Part shown: piece after piece, positions 1 through 8,783 of the stretch | Layout: each line of letters starts with the position of its first letter | Numbering within the stretch: the first letter of the stretch is position 1 | Source: a bacterium | GTDB taxonomy: Bacteria > Hinthialibacterota > Hinthialibacteria > Hinthialibacterales > Hinthialibacteraceae | Direction: 5' to 3' | DNA length: 64,000 bases | Assembly (NCBI GenBank): GCA_016125385.1 | Contig: WGLV01000022.1 | Location: 363,692-427,691 of the forward strand | Notes under the pieces: model-generated | What the model was told of the DNA's origin: nothing | Database searches by the model: none | Seen by the model: the letters and a program-made list of their open reading frames with translations, nothing else | Program-made: the position numbers and the translations under genes

Positions 1-277
1 ACGCCGCCGTGACGGTGTGCCAGCGCGGGTCTCGGGCGGGATCGGAATACACGCCGATCAGGCGTTCGATCTCGACGCGCAGTCCGGTTTCTTCCAGCGC
101 TTCACGTAGAGCGCACTGTTCGACGGTTTCCTGATTGACCTCCAGAAATCCACCGGGCAGGGCGCAGGCGCCCTGAAAGGGCGGGTTGCCGCGCTGAATA
201 AGCAATATTTCGCCGCGCTCATTGGGAATGAGCATATCAGCGGTGACGTTGGGGCGGGGATATTCGGTTTGACTCAT
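1..277 (-). CDS. Nudix hydrolase, C-terminus cut by window edge
   Basis: The gene reads leftward from an ATG at 277 and runs off the window, so only about 92 N-terminal residues are visible. They include the phrase LPGGFLEVNQE followed by REALEETG, which is a Nudix box. Nudix enzymes hydrolyse nucleoside diphosphates linked to another group using a metal bound by the box glutamates. The spacing between the glycine and the first box glutamate looks one residue longer than the usual G-x5-E pattern. The substrate cannot be told from this fragment; ADP-ribose or nucleotide-sugar types are common for such short proteins. It lies downstream of topA in the same direction, with a 160-base gap that holds a long inverted repeat. 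Confidence 0.85.
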   Translation of the reverse strand, partial: MSQTEYPRPNVTADMLIPNERGEILLIQRGNPPFQGACALPGGFLEVNQETVEQCALREALEETGLRVEIERLIGVYSDPARDPRWHTVTAA

Positions 278-377
278 GACTGGAGCGTCCGGCGGTGGAG
301 CAAACACTCATCCGACGGAACCGAGCATTCGTATCCGAGTGATTTCCAACAAAAATTCCAAAAGCACAAGATGTGAA

Positions 378-421
378 CAGGACGGGTTTGATAAAGAATT
401 CATTATCATCCACCCGCCCTG
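378..421. repeat. Long imperfect inverted repeat between topA and the Nudix gene
   Basis: The outer arms CAGGACGGGT (378-387) and ACCCGCCCTG (412-421) pair over ten positions; on the minus strand the one mismatch becomes a G-U pair. Inside it, TGATAA (389-394) pairs with TTATCA (403-408). On the minus-strand transcript it begins about 17 bases after the topA stop. There is no T-run after it, so it is not a textbook terminator. It could slow exonucleases, act as a weak terminator or be a protein-binding site. Confidence 0.55.
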
Positions 422-437
422 ACTCGATCTGTTTGTT

Positions 438-2807
438 TTATACCGCTTTTTTCTCTTCTTCTTTCTTCTCAAGCGGCGGCGGGTTTTTCATCAGGCTGCG
501 CAACATTTCGTCCGGGGTTTTCTGAAGCGGCGAAGGCCGGTCAGCCGGGCGCGAATAATTGCACTCTTTTTTCTGGCATTTGATGGTCGGGCCCTTGCGC
601 TTGTAATCTTTGAAAACGAGGAAGGGCGCGCCGCATTCGGGGCATGGTTCATCGATAGGGGGATCCCACGCGACGAAGTCGCACTTCGGATAGTTCCCGC
701 ATCCATAGAACACGACGCCCCGGCGCGAGCGGCGCTGAATCACGTCGCCGCCGCAACCCGGCAGCGGGCATTTGATGCCGGTGGGAATCGGTTTGGTGTT
801 CTTGCAATCGGGATACGCCGAACAGGCCAGAAAATGCCCGTACTGGCCGGGACGGATCACCATCGGCGCGCCGCACTTGTCGCACTCGACATCGGTTTCG
901 ATCATCTCCGGTTCGGAGATGGGCGCGGTGTAATCGCATTCCGGATAATTGGAGCAGGCGAGGAACCAGCTGGTACGGCCCCACTTTTTCAGCATTTTGC
1001 CGCCGCACTTTTTGCATTCGATGTCGGTTGGTTCCTGCAACGATCGCAACGATTCGCCGATTCCCTTGGGCGCTTTTTCCAGATCGAGCGCGAAGGGATC
1101 GTAAAACTCCTTCAGAATCTGCACCCAGTCGATGCGGCCTTCTTCCACCTCGTCGAGTCGCGCCTCGATATCGGCGGTAAAGCCGACCTCGAAGATATCC
1201 TGAAAATTGTCGACCAGCAGTTTATTGATGACTTCGCCCAGGTCGGTGGGGTGAAAGCGTTTTTCCTGCCGGGTGATGTAGTTGCGGTCGACCAGCGTCT
1301 TGACGATGCTGGCGTAGGTGCTGGGGCGGCCTATGCCCTTGCCTTCGAGTTCGCGAATAAGGCTGGCGTCATTGTAACGAGCGGGCGGTTTGGTGAAATG
1401 CTGGTTCGGTTCGATCGATTTCAGATTCAGTTCTTCGCCCTCGTTCATCTGGGGCAGCAACTGGTCTTTCTGGTCTTCCGGATCGTGATAGGCGCGAGTA
1501 AAGCCGTCGAAGATCAACACGGACCCCGTCGCGCGGAAGACGAGATCGCCGCCGGCGATGTGGATGGTGGTCGATTCATACTCGGCGGGCGCCATCTGGC
1601 AGGCTTCAAAGCGCTGCCAGATCAACTTGTAGAGTTTGTACTGATCGTTATTGAGCTTCGATTTCAGTTTATCCGGCGAGTGTTTTCCGTCGAGCATGGT
1701 GGGCCGGATGCACTCGTGGGCATCCTGGGCGCTTTTTCGGGTTTTATAGACGTTCCATGATTTGGGGACGTACTTCTCGCCATAGGTCGTCTTGATGTGA
1801 TCGCGAACGCGTCCAATGGCTTCTTCCGCGATACGGACCGAGTCGGTACGCATGTAGGTGATCAGGCCGATGGTTTCGTCGCCAATGTCGATGCCTTCAT
1901 AGAGGCTCTGGGCGATGCGCATGGTGCGGTCGCCATGAAAGCCCAGCATGCGTGAGGCGTCCTGCTGAAGCGTGCTGGTGATGTAGGGCGCCGGGGGCTT
2001 GCGGGTCCGTTTGCGGCTGGTGATTTTATCAATCGCATAAGAAGCCTTCTGGATGCGTTCGATCAACTCTTTGGCTTGCGCTTCGGTCTGAATGTGAAGC
2101 GTGTTCGATTCTTCTTTTTCGTCGCTCTCACCCTGATGGTTAATGCGCAGGCCGTCGACGCTGTACAACTCCGCGGAGAGTTTTTTGCGATTTTTATTGG
2201 TGAAGTCGCCGTGCAGCGTCCAGTATTCGACGGGGACGAATTTACGGATTTCTCCCTCACGTTCGCAGATCAGGCGCAGGGCGACCGATTGAACTCGTCC
2301 CGCCGAGAGAGAACTTTTATTGCGCGCCACCATGCGAGTCAGCATGGGGCTGATTTTGTACCCCACCAGGCGGTCGAGAATGCGGCGCGCCTGTTGAGCG
2401 TTGACGAGGTCCATGTTGATTTCAAGCGGGGTATTGATCGCCTTCTGGATGGCGTTTTTGGTGATTTCGTTGAAGGTGATGCGGTAAAATTCCTTGTCTT
2501 TGGCGACTTCTTTCAGCAGTTCGACCAGGTGCCAGGAGATGGCTTCACCTTCGCGGTCAGGGTCGGGCGCGAGGTAGATGGAGTCGCTTTTGGAGGCCAG
2601 TTTGGTCAGTTTTTTGACCGTTTTTTCCTGATCTCCGGTGGTGACGTAGGTCGGGTTGAAGTGATTTTCGACGTCCACGCCCAGTTCGCGGGTCGGCAGG
2701 TCTCGCACGTGTCCCATCGAGGCGGCGACTTCATATCCGTCGCCCAGGAATTTATTGATGGTTTTCGCCTTGGCGGGCGATTCGACGATCACGAGCGATT
2801 TAGGCAC
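438..2807 (-). CDS. topA: DNA topoisomerase I (type IA)
   Basis: Type IA topoisomerase that relaxes negative supercoils by transient single-strand cleavage. Counting from the upstream GTG at 2858, the Toprim domain begins at SLVIVESPAKAKT (residues 21-33) and carries the DPDREGE metal site near 99-105. The catalytic tyrosine lies in ITYMRTDS near residue 335. Four C4 zinc-ribbon repeats follow in the C-terminal 200 residues. I place the start at GTG 2807, not 2858: AGGAGG (2816-2821) sits eight bases before it, and the protein then begins directly at PKSLVIVESPAK, as family members usually do. That gives 789 residues. Upstream in the same direction is the scpA-scpB-rluB cluster, separated by about 250 bases with a possible TATAAT at 2991-2996 (minus strand). 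Confidence 0.96.
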   Translation of the reverse strand: MPKSLVIVESPAKAKTINKFLGDGYEVAASMGHVRDLPTRELGVDVENHFNPTYVTTGDQEKTVKKLTKLASKSDSIYLAPDPDREGEAISWHLVELLKEVAKDKEFYRITFNEITKNAIQKAINTPLEINMDLVNAQQARRILDRLVGYKISPMLTRMVARNKSSLSAGRVQSVALRLICEREGEIRKFVPVEYWTLHGDFTNKNRKKLSAELYSVDGLRINHQGESDEKEESNTLHIQTEAQAKELIERIQKASYAIDKITSRKRTRKPPAPYITSTLQQDASRMLGFHGDRTMRIAQSLYEGIDIGDETIGLITYMRTDSVRIAEEAIGRVRDHIKTTYGEKYVPKSWNVYKTRKSAQDAHECIRPTMLDGKHSPDKLKSKLNNDQYKLYKLIWQRFEACQMAPAEYESTTIHIAGGDLVFRATGSVLIFDGFTRAYHDPEDQKDQLLPQMNEGEELNLKSIEPNQHFTKPPARYNDASLIRELEGKGIGRPSTYASIVKTLVDRNYITRQEKRFHPTDLGEVINKLLVDNFQDIFEVGFTADIEARLDEVEEGRIDWVQILKEFYDPFALDLEKAPKGIGESLRSLQEPTDIECKKCGGKMLKKWGRTSWFLACSNYPECDYTAPISEPEMIETDVECDKCGAPMVIRPGQYGHFLACSAYPDCKNTKPIPTGIKCPLPGCGGDVIQRRSRRGVVFYGCGNYPKCDFVAWDPPIDEPCPECGAPFLVFKDYKRKGPTIKCQKKECNYSRPADRPSPLQKTPDEMLRSLMKNPPPLEKKEEEKKAV

Positions 2808-2815
2808 GTTACAGA

Positions 2816-2821
2816 CCTCCT
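2816..2821 (-). promoter_or_regulatory. Shine-Dalgarno that fixes the topA start
   Basis: The minus strand reads AGGAGG here, eight bases before the GTG at 2805-2807. The alternative GTG at 2856-2858 has no comparable site, so translation most likely begins at 2807. Confidence 0.8.
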
Positions 2822-3054
2822 GAGTTACTTCCTGTTTTTCGGTTGTTGGATCGTTCACCCGGCATGAGAGGCGGGATGAAGCGGATTTTTCTACTGTCCA
2901 GCGTCAGTCAGTGTAGTTTGTTTTGCGGCGATGAGAATCCTTCAAATTATGCGCAAGGCGGGCTGAAATTGAATTTTATCCTCTTAACCCATTATATTTC
3001 AGGTGGATACCGTTTTTGGATCCGGTTGGGAAGAGTTCCTGAACCCCGCCGGGG

Positions 3055-3831
3055 TTAAGAAATAGATGCAATTTCGATTTTGTTCAAGGGTCTCCACTCG
3101 CCAGGCTTGAGCTTGCCCAGCTTGATCTGGCCTACCTGAATCCGTTTCAGCCGCTTGACGTTCAGCCGCAGGACGCCGCACATTTTTCGGATCTGGCGAT
3201 TGCGTCCTTCTCGAATCGCGATGGTGAATTCGAGGGGATTACGCGGGTTCGGCGCGCTGATTCGGGCGGGCAGGGTTTTACGTCCTTCAACCCGGACGCC
3301 TTCTTCGAGGCGTTTCAACTCATTCGGTTTCGGGGCGCGATCCAGTGTGACCTGGTATTCCTTCCATATCTCATGCGAAGGATGAAGCATGGTCTGGTTC
3401 CAGTCGCCGTCATTGGTTAACAATAATAAACCTTCCGAATCCGCGTCGAGCCGGCCGCAGGGGAACACTCCCGCGCCGGCGATCTCGGGCGGGAGGCAAT
3501 CCAGCACGGTTTTGCGGTGTTGCGGGTCTTTTCGGGTCGTGACCACGCCCTGTGGTTTGTATAACGCGATGTAAACCTTTTCAGGTTGACTCGTGAGTTC
3601 GACGCCATCGACCGCGACCCGCTGTGATTCAGGATCGACGCTGACGCCCAGTTCGCGCTCGACGACGCCGTCGACCGAGACGCGGCCTTCTTCGATCCAG
3701 CGGTCGGCTTCGCGGCGAGAGCAGAGCCCGTGTTGGGCGAGCAGCTTATTGAGCCGAATCGCTTTTGATTTCGGCTCCGTCATCTCCGGATTCAGAATCG
3801 ATTCCGGCGGTTTGATTCGGGGTTTCTTCAT
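3055..3831 (-). CDS. rluB: RluB/RsuA-family rRNA pseudouridine synthase
   Basis: Converts a specific uridine in ribosomal RNA to pseudouridine; the length and domain layout fit the RluB branch (23S rRNA), but RsuA or RluF-like specificity is not excluded. An S4 RNA-binding domain occupies about residues 25-70 (RLNKLLAQHG...CSRREAD). The catalytic motif GRLDADSEGLLLLT places the essential aspartate at 129; the usual threonine two residues on is serine. The 258-residue form starts at ATG 3831 with no clear ribosome site and overlaps scpB by 86 bases. A second ATG at 3783 would give a more typical short N-terminus, but GGAG directly abuts it. The order scpA-scpB-rluB is conserved in many bacteria and supports the call. 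Confidence 0.9.
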   Translation of the reverse strand: MKKPRIKPPESILNPEMTEPKSKAIRLNKLLAQHGLCSRREADRWIEEGRVSVDGVVERELGVSVDPESQRVAVDGVELTSQPEKVYIALYKPQGVVTTRKDPQHRKTVLDCLPPEIAGAGVFPCGRLDADSEGLLLLTNDGDWNQTMLHPSHEIWKEYQVTLDRAPKPNELKRLEEGVRVEGRKTLPARISAPNPRNPLEFTIAIREGRNRQIRKMCGVLRLNVKRLKRIQVGQIKLGKLKPGEWRPLNKIEIASIS

Positions 3832-4447
3832 GGTTGGTTTCAGTTTGGGGATCGGCGTTTTCTTCAGGCGCGCCGCCGTTTTCAGGAGCGGATTCTTCGG
3901 CGCCGACGCCGCTGGAGAAAGTTTCTTCCAGATTTTCGACCGGGGGCAGGTCTTTCAGCGAATTGATGCCGAAATGCTCCAGAAAGCGCCGAGTGGTTCC
4001 ATATAAGTTAGGCCGGCCGGGGACTTCTTTCACCCCGGTGACTTTGACGAATCGCTTGTCGAGCAGCGATTTGAGAACGCCGTCGACGCCCACGCCGCGA
4101 ATCGCTTCGATCTCGGCGCGGGTGATCGGTTGTTTGTAGGCGATGATGGCCAGCGTTTCGAGAGCGGGGCCGCTGAGAGTGAACGTTTTTTTGCGTTCAA
4201 GAAAACTGTTGACGTATGAGCTGTACGTCGGGCGGGTTCGCAGTTGAAAGCCGCCCGCGACTTCCATCAACTGAATGCCGCGTCCCGCCTCGACCAACGT
4301 CTCGGCCAGATGGTCTAAACCTTCACGCACGCGCTCTTCGGGCAGATCGAGCGTATCGGCGAGGCGCTTGACGGGGACGGGGTCTCCCGAAACGAACACC
4401 AGCGATTCAAGCACGCCGGCGAGTTGATCGTTATCCATTTCCTTCAT
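3746..4447 (-). CDS. scpB: Segregation and condensation protein B
   Basis: ScpB dimerises and binds ScpA in the SMC condensin complex, which compacts and segregates chromosomes. The protein has the expected two winged-helix units: an N-terminal part beginning DNDQLAGVLESLVFVSG and a second containing TLAIIAYKQPITRAEIEAIRGV, the family signature. A C-terminal acidic, low-complexity tail of about 60 residues follows. The reading frame is open upstream inside scpA, but that extension reads as non-coding shadow. I start at ATG 4447, which overlaps the scpA end; ATG 4438 is an alternative that overlaps the scpA TAA. Translational coupling to scpA is likely. The tail overlaps the rluB start region. 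Confidence 0.93.
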   Translation of the reverse strand: MKEMDNDQLAGVLESLVFVSGDPVPVKRLADTLDLPEERVREGLDHLAETLVEAGRGIQLMEVAGGFQLRTRPTYSSYVNSFLERKKTFTLSGPALETLAIIAYKQPITRAEIEAIRGVGVDGVLKSLLDKRFVKVTGVKEVPGRPNLYGTTRRFLEHFGINSLKDLPPVENLEETFSSGVGAEESAPENGGAPEENADPQTETNHEETPNQTAGIDSESGDDGAEIKSDSAQ

Positions 4448-5303
4448 TGTTATCCGACTCGGGCGCGGACGCCTCGTCTTCCTCCATTGAATCGTAGTCG
4501 ATTTCACCGGCTTCGCCGCCGTCGTCAACCTGCGTATTGGCGTCTTTGAATTTGGGGCCTTTAACCAGCACGATTTCCGTGTGAGAGCCGTCTTGCCGGG
4601 CGCGTATTTCTTTGAGACGGACCAGTTCAAGCAGCGCCAGGAAGACGACAATGATCTCCAGTTTGGATTGCAGCGTGCGCAGGTAATCGGTCAGCACCAG
4701 GTGTTCGTTATGGGCGAGCAGGGCTTCGATTTCGAGCATCTTTTCGTCGACAGAATAGTCTTCGCCTTCAACGATGCGTCCCCTGGCGGCGCCGATTTCG
4801 CTGATGATTTTCTGAAACGTCTGGTAGAGGTCGTATACGCTGACCTCGGAAAATTCAACCACCTCACGGGGGCCTTCGGGCGAAGGGCCAACGCGGGGGA
4901 TGAGCGCCGCCGTGAGTTCCTCACGCTGTTTGAGATCTTCGGCGAGCGCGCGGAAGCGTTCGTATTCCAACCGGCGCAGTTCGAGTATCTGATCATTGAT
5001 CTCTTCCTCTTCCGGTTCGGTTTCTTCTTTGGGGAGCAGGGCGCGCGATTTGTAACGGATCAGCGTCGCCCCCAGCACGAGATATTCGCCGCCTTCCTCA
5101 AGGTCTTTATTTTCCATCTCGCGGATTTTTTTCAGATAGGCGTCGGTGATTTCGGCGATCGAGATGGAGCAGACGTCCAGCTCATGCTTGGAAATCAAAT
5201 GTACCAGCAGATCGAGCGGCCCGGTGTAATTGGGCAGTTCGACGGGCAATCGAGTGGGTTCCGGCGTATCGTTCATACCAAGATTGGTTCCGTAATGATC
5301 CAT
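4431..5303 (-). CDS. scpA: Segregation and condensation protein A
   Basis: ScpA is the kleisin subunit that bridges the SMC heads and recruits ScpB. The N-terminal family signature NYTGPLDLLVHLISKHELDV lies at about residues 24-43 and binds the SMC neck. The C-terminal winged helix appears near residues 205-245 (EIIVVFLALLELVRLKEI). Total 290 residues is slightly above the family norm because of an acidic C-terminal tail rich in Glu, Asp and Ser. The start could be ATG 5303 or the ATG nine codons later (MNDTPEP); neither has a strong ribosome site. It is the first gene of the scpA-scpB-rluB cluster. Confidence 0.94.
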   Translation of the reverse strand: MDHYGTNLGMNDTPEPTRLPVELPNYTGPLDLLVHLISKHELDVCSISIAEITDAYLKKIREMENKDLEEGGEYLVLGATLIRYKSRALLPKEETEPEEEEINDQILELRRLEYERFRALAEDLKQREELTAALIPRVGPSPEGPREVVEFSEVSVYDLYQTFQKIISEIGAARGRIVEGEDYSVDEKMLEIEALLAHNEHLVLTDYLRTLQSKLEIIVVFLALLELVRLKEIRARQDGSHTEIVLVKGPKFKDANTQVDDGGEAGEIDYDSMEEDEASAPESDNNEGNG

Positions 5304-5407
5304 TTGAATTAAAGAGGAATCATATTCGTTTGAATCGATTTGTGTAAGAACATGATTTAAAACATACAGGACTGTTTATGCAATGACAAATGGGATCCAC
5401 CAGTAAA

Positions 5408-6949
5408 TTATTCCCACTCGATGGTGCTGGGGGGTTTGGACGAGACGTCGTACACCACCCGGTTGACGCCGCGCACTTCGTTGATGATTCGATTGGAGAT
5501 GCGCTTGAGGACCTCAGTGGGAATCGGGTACCAGTCGGCGGTCATGTAATCGGTGGTCTGGACGGCGCGCAAGGCGATCACCTGCTCGTAGGTGCGGCTG
5601 TCTCCCATGACGCCCACCGACCGCACTGGCAGCAGCACCGCGAAGGCCTGACCGATATCACGATACAATCCCGCCTCTTTCAGCTCGCCCATATAGATGT
5701 GATCGGCGTGCCGAAGAATCTCCAGCCGGTCGCGGGTGATCTCTCCCAGAATGCGGATGGCGAGACCCGGGCCGGGGAAGGGATGACGGTAGACGCTTTC
5801 TTCGTCAAGACCCAGTTCGAGGCCCAGCGCGCGGACTTCGTCTTTGAACAGTTCGCGCAGGGGTTCGATCAGCTTCAGTTCCATATCTTCAAGCAGGCCG
5901 CCGACGTTATGATGGGTTTTGATGGTGGCGGAGGGCCCTTTGAACGAAACCGACTCGATCACATCGGGGTAGAGAGTCCCCTGCAGAAGATAATTCACGT
6001 CGCCGATCCGTTTCGCCTCGATCTCAAACACCTCGATGAAGGTGTTGCCAATGATCTTGCGCTTCGATTCGGGATCGGTGACGCCGTACAGTTTTTTCAT
6101 GAAGGTTTCACCGGCGTCGATGAGATGCAGATTGATGCCCATGCGGTCGCGCAGCCGCGCCATGACCTGCTCGGCTTCTTTCATGCGCAGTACGCCGTTG
6201 TCGACCAGAATCGCGTGGAAGCGCGAGCCGATCGCCTTGTGCATCAGCACCGCCGCCACCGTTGAATCGACGCCGCCGCTGACCGCGCCGATGACGGTTT
6301 CTGATTCGCCGACGGTTTGACGGATGCGTTCGATGGTTTCTTCGAGAAAGGACCCCATCGTCCAGTCGCGCGCGCAGCCACACACCCCGCATACGAAATT
6401 TTCGAGGATGGTTTTGCCCATCGGCGTATGGCTGACCTCGGGGTGAAACTGGATGCCGAACCAGTTTCTTCGCGGGTCGCACACGGCGGCGTGCTCGGAG
6501 TTGGAGGTCCGGGCGATATCGCTGAATCCATCCGGCAGGCTCAAGACCTTGTCGCCGTGGCTCATCCAGACCTGGATGTGTTCGGGGAGGCCTTTAAACA
6601 GCGGCTCCGCCGTCTGAATTTTCAGCTCGGCGTGGCCGTACTCACGTTTTTCACTGGCGGCGACTTCGCCGCCGTGGGCCCGGGACATTTCCTGAAGGCC
6701 GTAGCAGATGCCAAGCATCGGGACGCCGAAATCCCACAAGGCCGGGTCGGCGTGAGGAGCGCCGTCTTCATAGACCGAGTAGGGACCGCCGGAGAGTACG
6801 ATTCCTTTTGGCTCCATCGCGTGTAATTCGGCGGCTTTGATGGTGCATGGATGCAACTCGCAATACACGCCCAGTTCGCGGATGCGCCGCGCGATGAGAT
6901 GGCTATATTGGGAGCCAAAATCAAGAATGATGATGGAATCGTGTCGCAT
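5408..6949 (-). CDS. guaA: GMP synthase (glutamine-hydrolysing)
   Basis: Last step of GMP synthesis: XMP plus glutamine and ATP gives GMP. The 513 residues match the family length. The class I glutamine amidotransferase domain comes first, with nucleophile Cys82 in GICYGLQ and the His169/Glu171 pair in QFHPEVSH. The ATP pyrophosphatase P-loop SGGVDST is at 224-230, and the dimerisation domain ends with the conserved PPSTIEWE. Translation begins at ATG 6949 with GGAG nine bases upstream. It stands alone between scpA and the divergent nuo operon; a minus-strand TATACT (6965-6970) could be its -10 element, but its -35 is poor. Confidence 0.98.
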   Translation of the reverse strand: MRHDSIIILDFGSQYSHLIARRIRELGVYCELHPCTIKAAELHAMEPKGIVLSGGPYSVYEDGAPHADPALWDFGVPMLGICYGLQEMSRAHGGEVAASEKREYGHAELKIQTAEPLFKGLPEHIQVWMSHGDKVLSLPDGFSDIARTSNSEHAAVCDPRRNWFGIQFHPEVSHTPMGKTILENFVCGVCGCARDWTMGSFLEETIERIRQTVGESETVIGAVSGGVDSTVAAVLMHKAIGSRFHAILVDNGVLRMKEAEQVMARLRDRMGINLHLIDAGETFMKKLYGVTDPESKRKIIGNTFIEVFEIEAKRIGDVNYLLQGTLYPDVIESVSFKGPSATIKTHHNVGGLLEDMELKLIEPLRELFKDEVRALGLELGLDEESVYRHPFPGPGLAIRILGEITRDRLEILRHADHIYMGELKEAGLYRDIGQAFAVLLPVRSVGVMGDSRTYEQVIALRAVQTTDYMTADWYPIPTEVLKRISNRIINEVRGVNRVVYDVSSKPPSTIEWE

Positions 6950-7124
6950 AAATTAGACTCCACTAGTATAATAAAAGTAGTAAAGTAACGAGGCGAACCC
7001 GGCTGGATGAGCGATCTCGGAATGTTGAACGTAACGTAACTCAATCGGGGCGTTTTCAAAAGGGACGAAACGCCATCATTTAGGGTTATCTCGCCGCTTT
7101 ACGCACAAAATAGCGACCGTTTTC

Positions 7125-7153
7125 TTGCGAGACGGGGATGTTCGCGGTATAGT
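7125..7153 (+). promoter_or_regulatory. Sigma-70-type promoter of the nuoABCD operon
   Basis: TTGCGA (7125-7130) is followed after exactly 17 bases by TATAGT (7148-7153). It lies 45 bases before the nuoA ATG, with no other gene between. The expected start of transcription is near 7160. Confidence 0.65.
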
Positions 7154-7168
7154 AGCCAAAATGGCTAC
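7152..7168. promoter_or_regulatory. Perfect palindrome over the expected nuo transcription start
   Basis: GTAGCCA (7152-7158) and TGGCTAC (7162-7168) form a perfect 7+7 inverted repeat around AAA. Its centre (7160) falls where transcription from the TTGCGA/TATAGT promoter should begin. It could be a repressor operator, or a 5' hairpin in the messenger. I do not recognise the regulator. Confidence 0.5.
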
Positions 7169-7197
7169 AAATTTATCGAAGAAGGCGACTAAAAAGA

Positions 7198-7569
7198 ATG
7201 CTGCTCTATGATTATCTGCCCGTGTTGTTTATGGCGGCTGTCGCGATCGGATTCGCCGCCATCAACGTGGTTGGATCGTTTCTGATCGGCCCCCGCGTTG
7301 AAAAGCCGGAAAAACTTGATCCCTATGAATGCGGGATGCCGCCAATCGGCAACCCTCATGAAGCGTTCAACGTCAAGTTTTTTCTGGTGGCTATGCTTTT
7401 CGTCATCTTCGACATCGAAATCGTCTTCCTGGTATTGTGGGCCGTCGTCTTCAAGCAGCTCTCCTGGTACGGCATTGGCGTTATGGCCTTCTTCCTGGCG
7501 ATTCTGGTCGTCTCGCTCGTCTACGAGTTGAAAAAAGGAGTTTTGGAATGGGCCTCGAAAAAACGCTAG
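7198..7569 (+). CDS. nuoA: NADH-quinone oxidoreductase subunit A
   Basis: Small membrane subunit of respiratory complex I, sited near the quinone-binding junction of the arm and the membrane domain. The 123 residues contain three hydrophobic helices (about residues 8-30, 60-82 and 86-108). The loop carries the family motif DPYECGMPP, with the conserved cysteine in the ECG triplet. It is the first gene of nuoABCD. It overlaps nuoB by 22 bases, so the two are probably translationally coupled. Confidence 0.96.
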   Translation: MLLYDYLPVLFMAAVAIGFAAINVVGSFLIGPRVEKPEKLDPYECGMPPIGNPHEAFNVKFFLVAMLFVIFDIEIVFLVLWAVVFKQLSWYGIGVMAFFLAILVVSLVYELKKGVLEWASKKR

Positions 7570-8114
7570 TGGATTTCGTCGGCAGCGACGTTATTACCAC
7601 CACGGTTGATAAAGTTGTTAATTGGTCACGAAAGAACGCCATCTGGCCGCTGACGATGGGGCTGTCGTGCTGCGCCATCGAGATGATGGCGACCGGCGCA
7701 TCACGGTATGACATGGCGCGCTTCGGCGCGGAGGTGTTTCGCGCTTCGCCCCGCCAGGCCGATCTGATGATCGTAGCGGGTACGCTGACCAAGAAAATGG
7801 CTCCGGTGGTTCGCAAAATATACGATCAGATGGCGGAGCCCAAGTGGGTTATCTCGATGGGCGCATGCGCCTCCTGCGGAGGCATGTTTAACGTGTACAG
7901 CGTTGTACAGGGCGCCGACGAGGTTCTGCCGGTCGATGTGTACGTGCCGGGATGCCCGCCGCGCCCCGAAGCGCTGCTTTACGGCGTCTTGCAGTTGCAG
8001 CGCAAGATCGACGAGATGAAGCTGGGCACGCCCCGCCATGAACTGAAGCCAACCATTATCGGTGAGAGCAAGGACGAAAACCGAGTGCCTCCCAAGATGG
8101 TCGAAGTTGCGTAA
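7548..8114 (+). CDS. nuoB: NADH-quinone oxidoreductase subunit B
   Basis: Peripheral-arm subunit of complex I that carries iron-sulfur cluster N2, the last electron carrier before quinone. The four ligand cysteines are visible with the canonical spacing: Cys41 and Cys42 (LSCCAIE), Cys107 (GACASCGG) and Cys136 (PGCPPRP). I start at ATG 7548, inside nuoA, because AAGGAG lies seven to eight bases upstream; this gives 188 residues. The frame is open further upstream, but that stretch reads as nuoA shadow. Confidence 0.97.
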   Translation: MGLEKTLVDFVGSDVITTTVDKVVNWSRKNAIWPLTMGLSCCAIEMMATGASRYDMARFGAEVFRASPRQADLMIVAGTLTKKMAPVVRKIYDQMAEPKWVISMGACASCGGMFNVYSVVQGADEVLPVDVYVPGCPPRPEALLYGVLQLQRKIDEMKLGTPRHELKPTIIGESKDENRVPPKMVEVA

Positions 8115-8173
8115 TGGGTTTGATTGTCTTGGCTTGATGGCTATTTCCTGAAACGGTTTCGAAAGGTGAATCC

Positions 8174-8707
8174 ATGTCGTTTGCCATTGTCGGCGACCCT
8201 GTTGACATCGTAAAAAAGGCGATCCCGCAATCTTTTGATTCGGGAGCCATTGAGAAAGTGGAAGAATTTCGCGGCGAGTTGACTCTCTACGTCAAACCGG
8301 ATGCTCTTCGCGATATCGCTCTTGCATTGCGCGATCATGAAGAATTGCGATTTGACCTGCTGCCCGACCTGACCGCCGTCGATCATCTGAAAGAAATGAA
8401 AGATGGCGAGGCGCGCTTTCACGTGGTGATTCATCTATTTTCGACCCGCCGTAAAAAGCGAATCCGCCTGAAGGTTCCTGTATGGGAAGCGGAATGCGAA
8501 GTCGATACGGTGACCGATATCTGGACTTCCGCCGACTGGCATGAGCGTGAATGCTTCGATCTGTTCGGTATCCGTTTTCGCAATCACCCCGATTTGCGCC
8601 GAATCATGATGCCGGACGACTGGGAAGGACACCCCCTGCGGAAAGATTATCCGGTGTCGAACCAGGAACCCTACGAATACATCAACAAACAACTGGCCTC
8701 TGAGTGA
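8174..8707 (+). CDS. nuoC: NADH-quinone oxidoreductase subunit C
   Basis: Peripheral-arm subunit (30 kDa type) of complex I. The 177 residues contain the family signature at about 130-165: ERECFDLFGI followed by the HPDLRRIMMPDDWEGHPLRKDYP region. AAGGTG precedes the ATG at a good distance. NuoC is separate from NuoD here, unlike the fused form of enterobacteria. It lies 59 bases after nuoB in the same operon. Confidence 0.96.
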   Translation: MSFAIVGDPVDIVKKAIPQSFDSGAIEKVEEFRGELTLYVKPDALRDIALALRDHEELRFDLLPDLTAVDHLKEMKDGEARFHVVIHLFSTRRKKRIRLKVPVWEAECEVDTVTDIWTSADWHERECFDLFGIRFRNHPDLRRIMMPDDWEGHPLRKDYPVSNQEPYEYINKQLASE

Positions 8708-8783
8708 TTTCTTCTTGTATCTCTGTTTGTAACTGGTTTAATGATTTGAAGTTGAGCGACGAGGATTCATAAAGGTTCTCACT

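Noticed and set aside
834..1760. Plus-strand frame of 308 codons opposite topA
   Set aside because: It mirrors the topA coding strand, has no ribosome site and its product has no recognisable domain.
2843..3058. Plus-strand frame of 71 codons between topA and rluB
   Set aside because: No ribosome site, no domain and partly opposite the ends of both genes.
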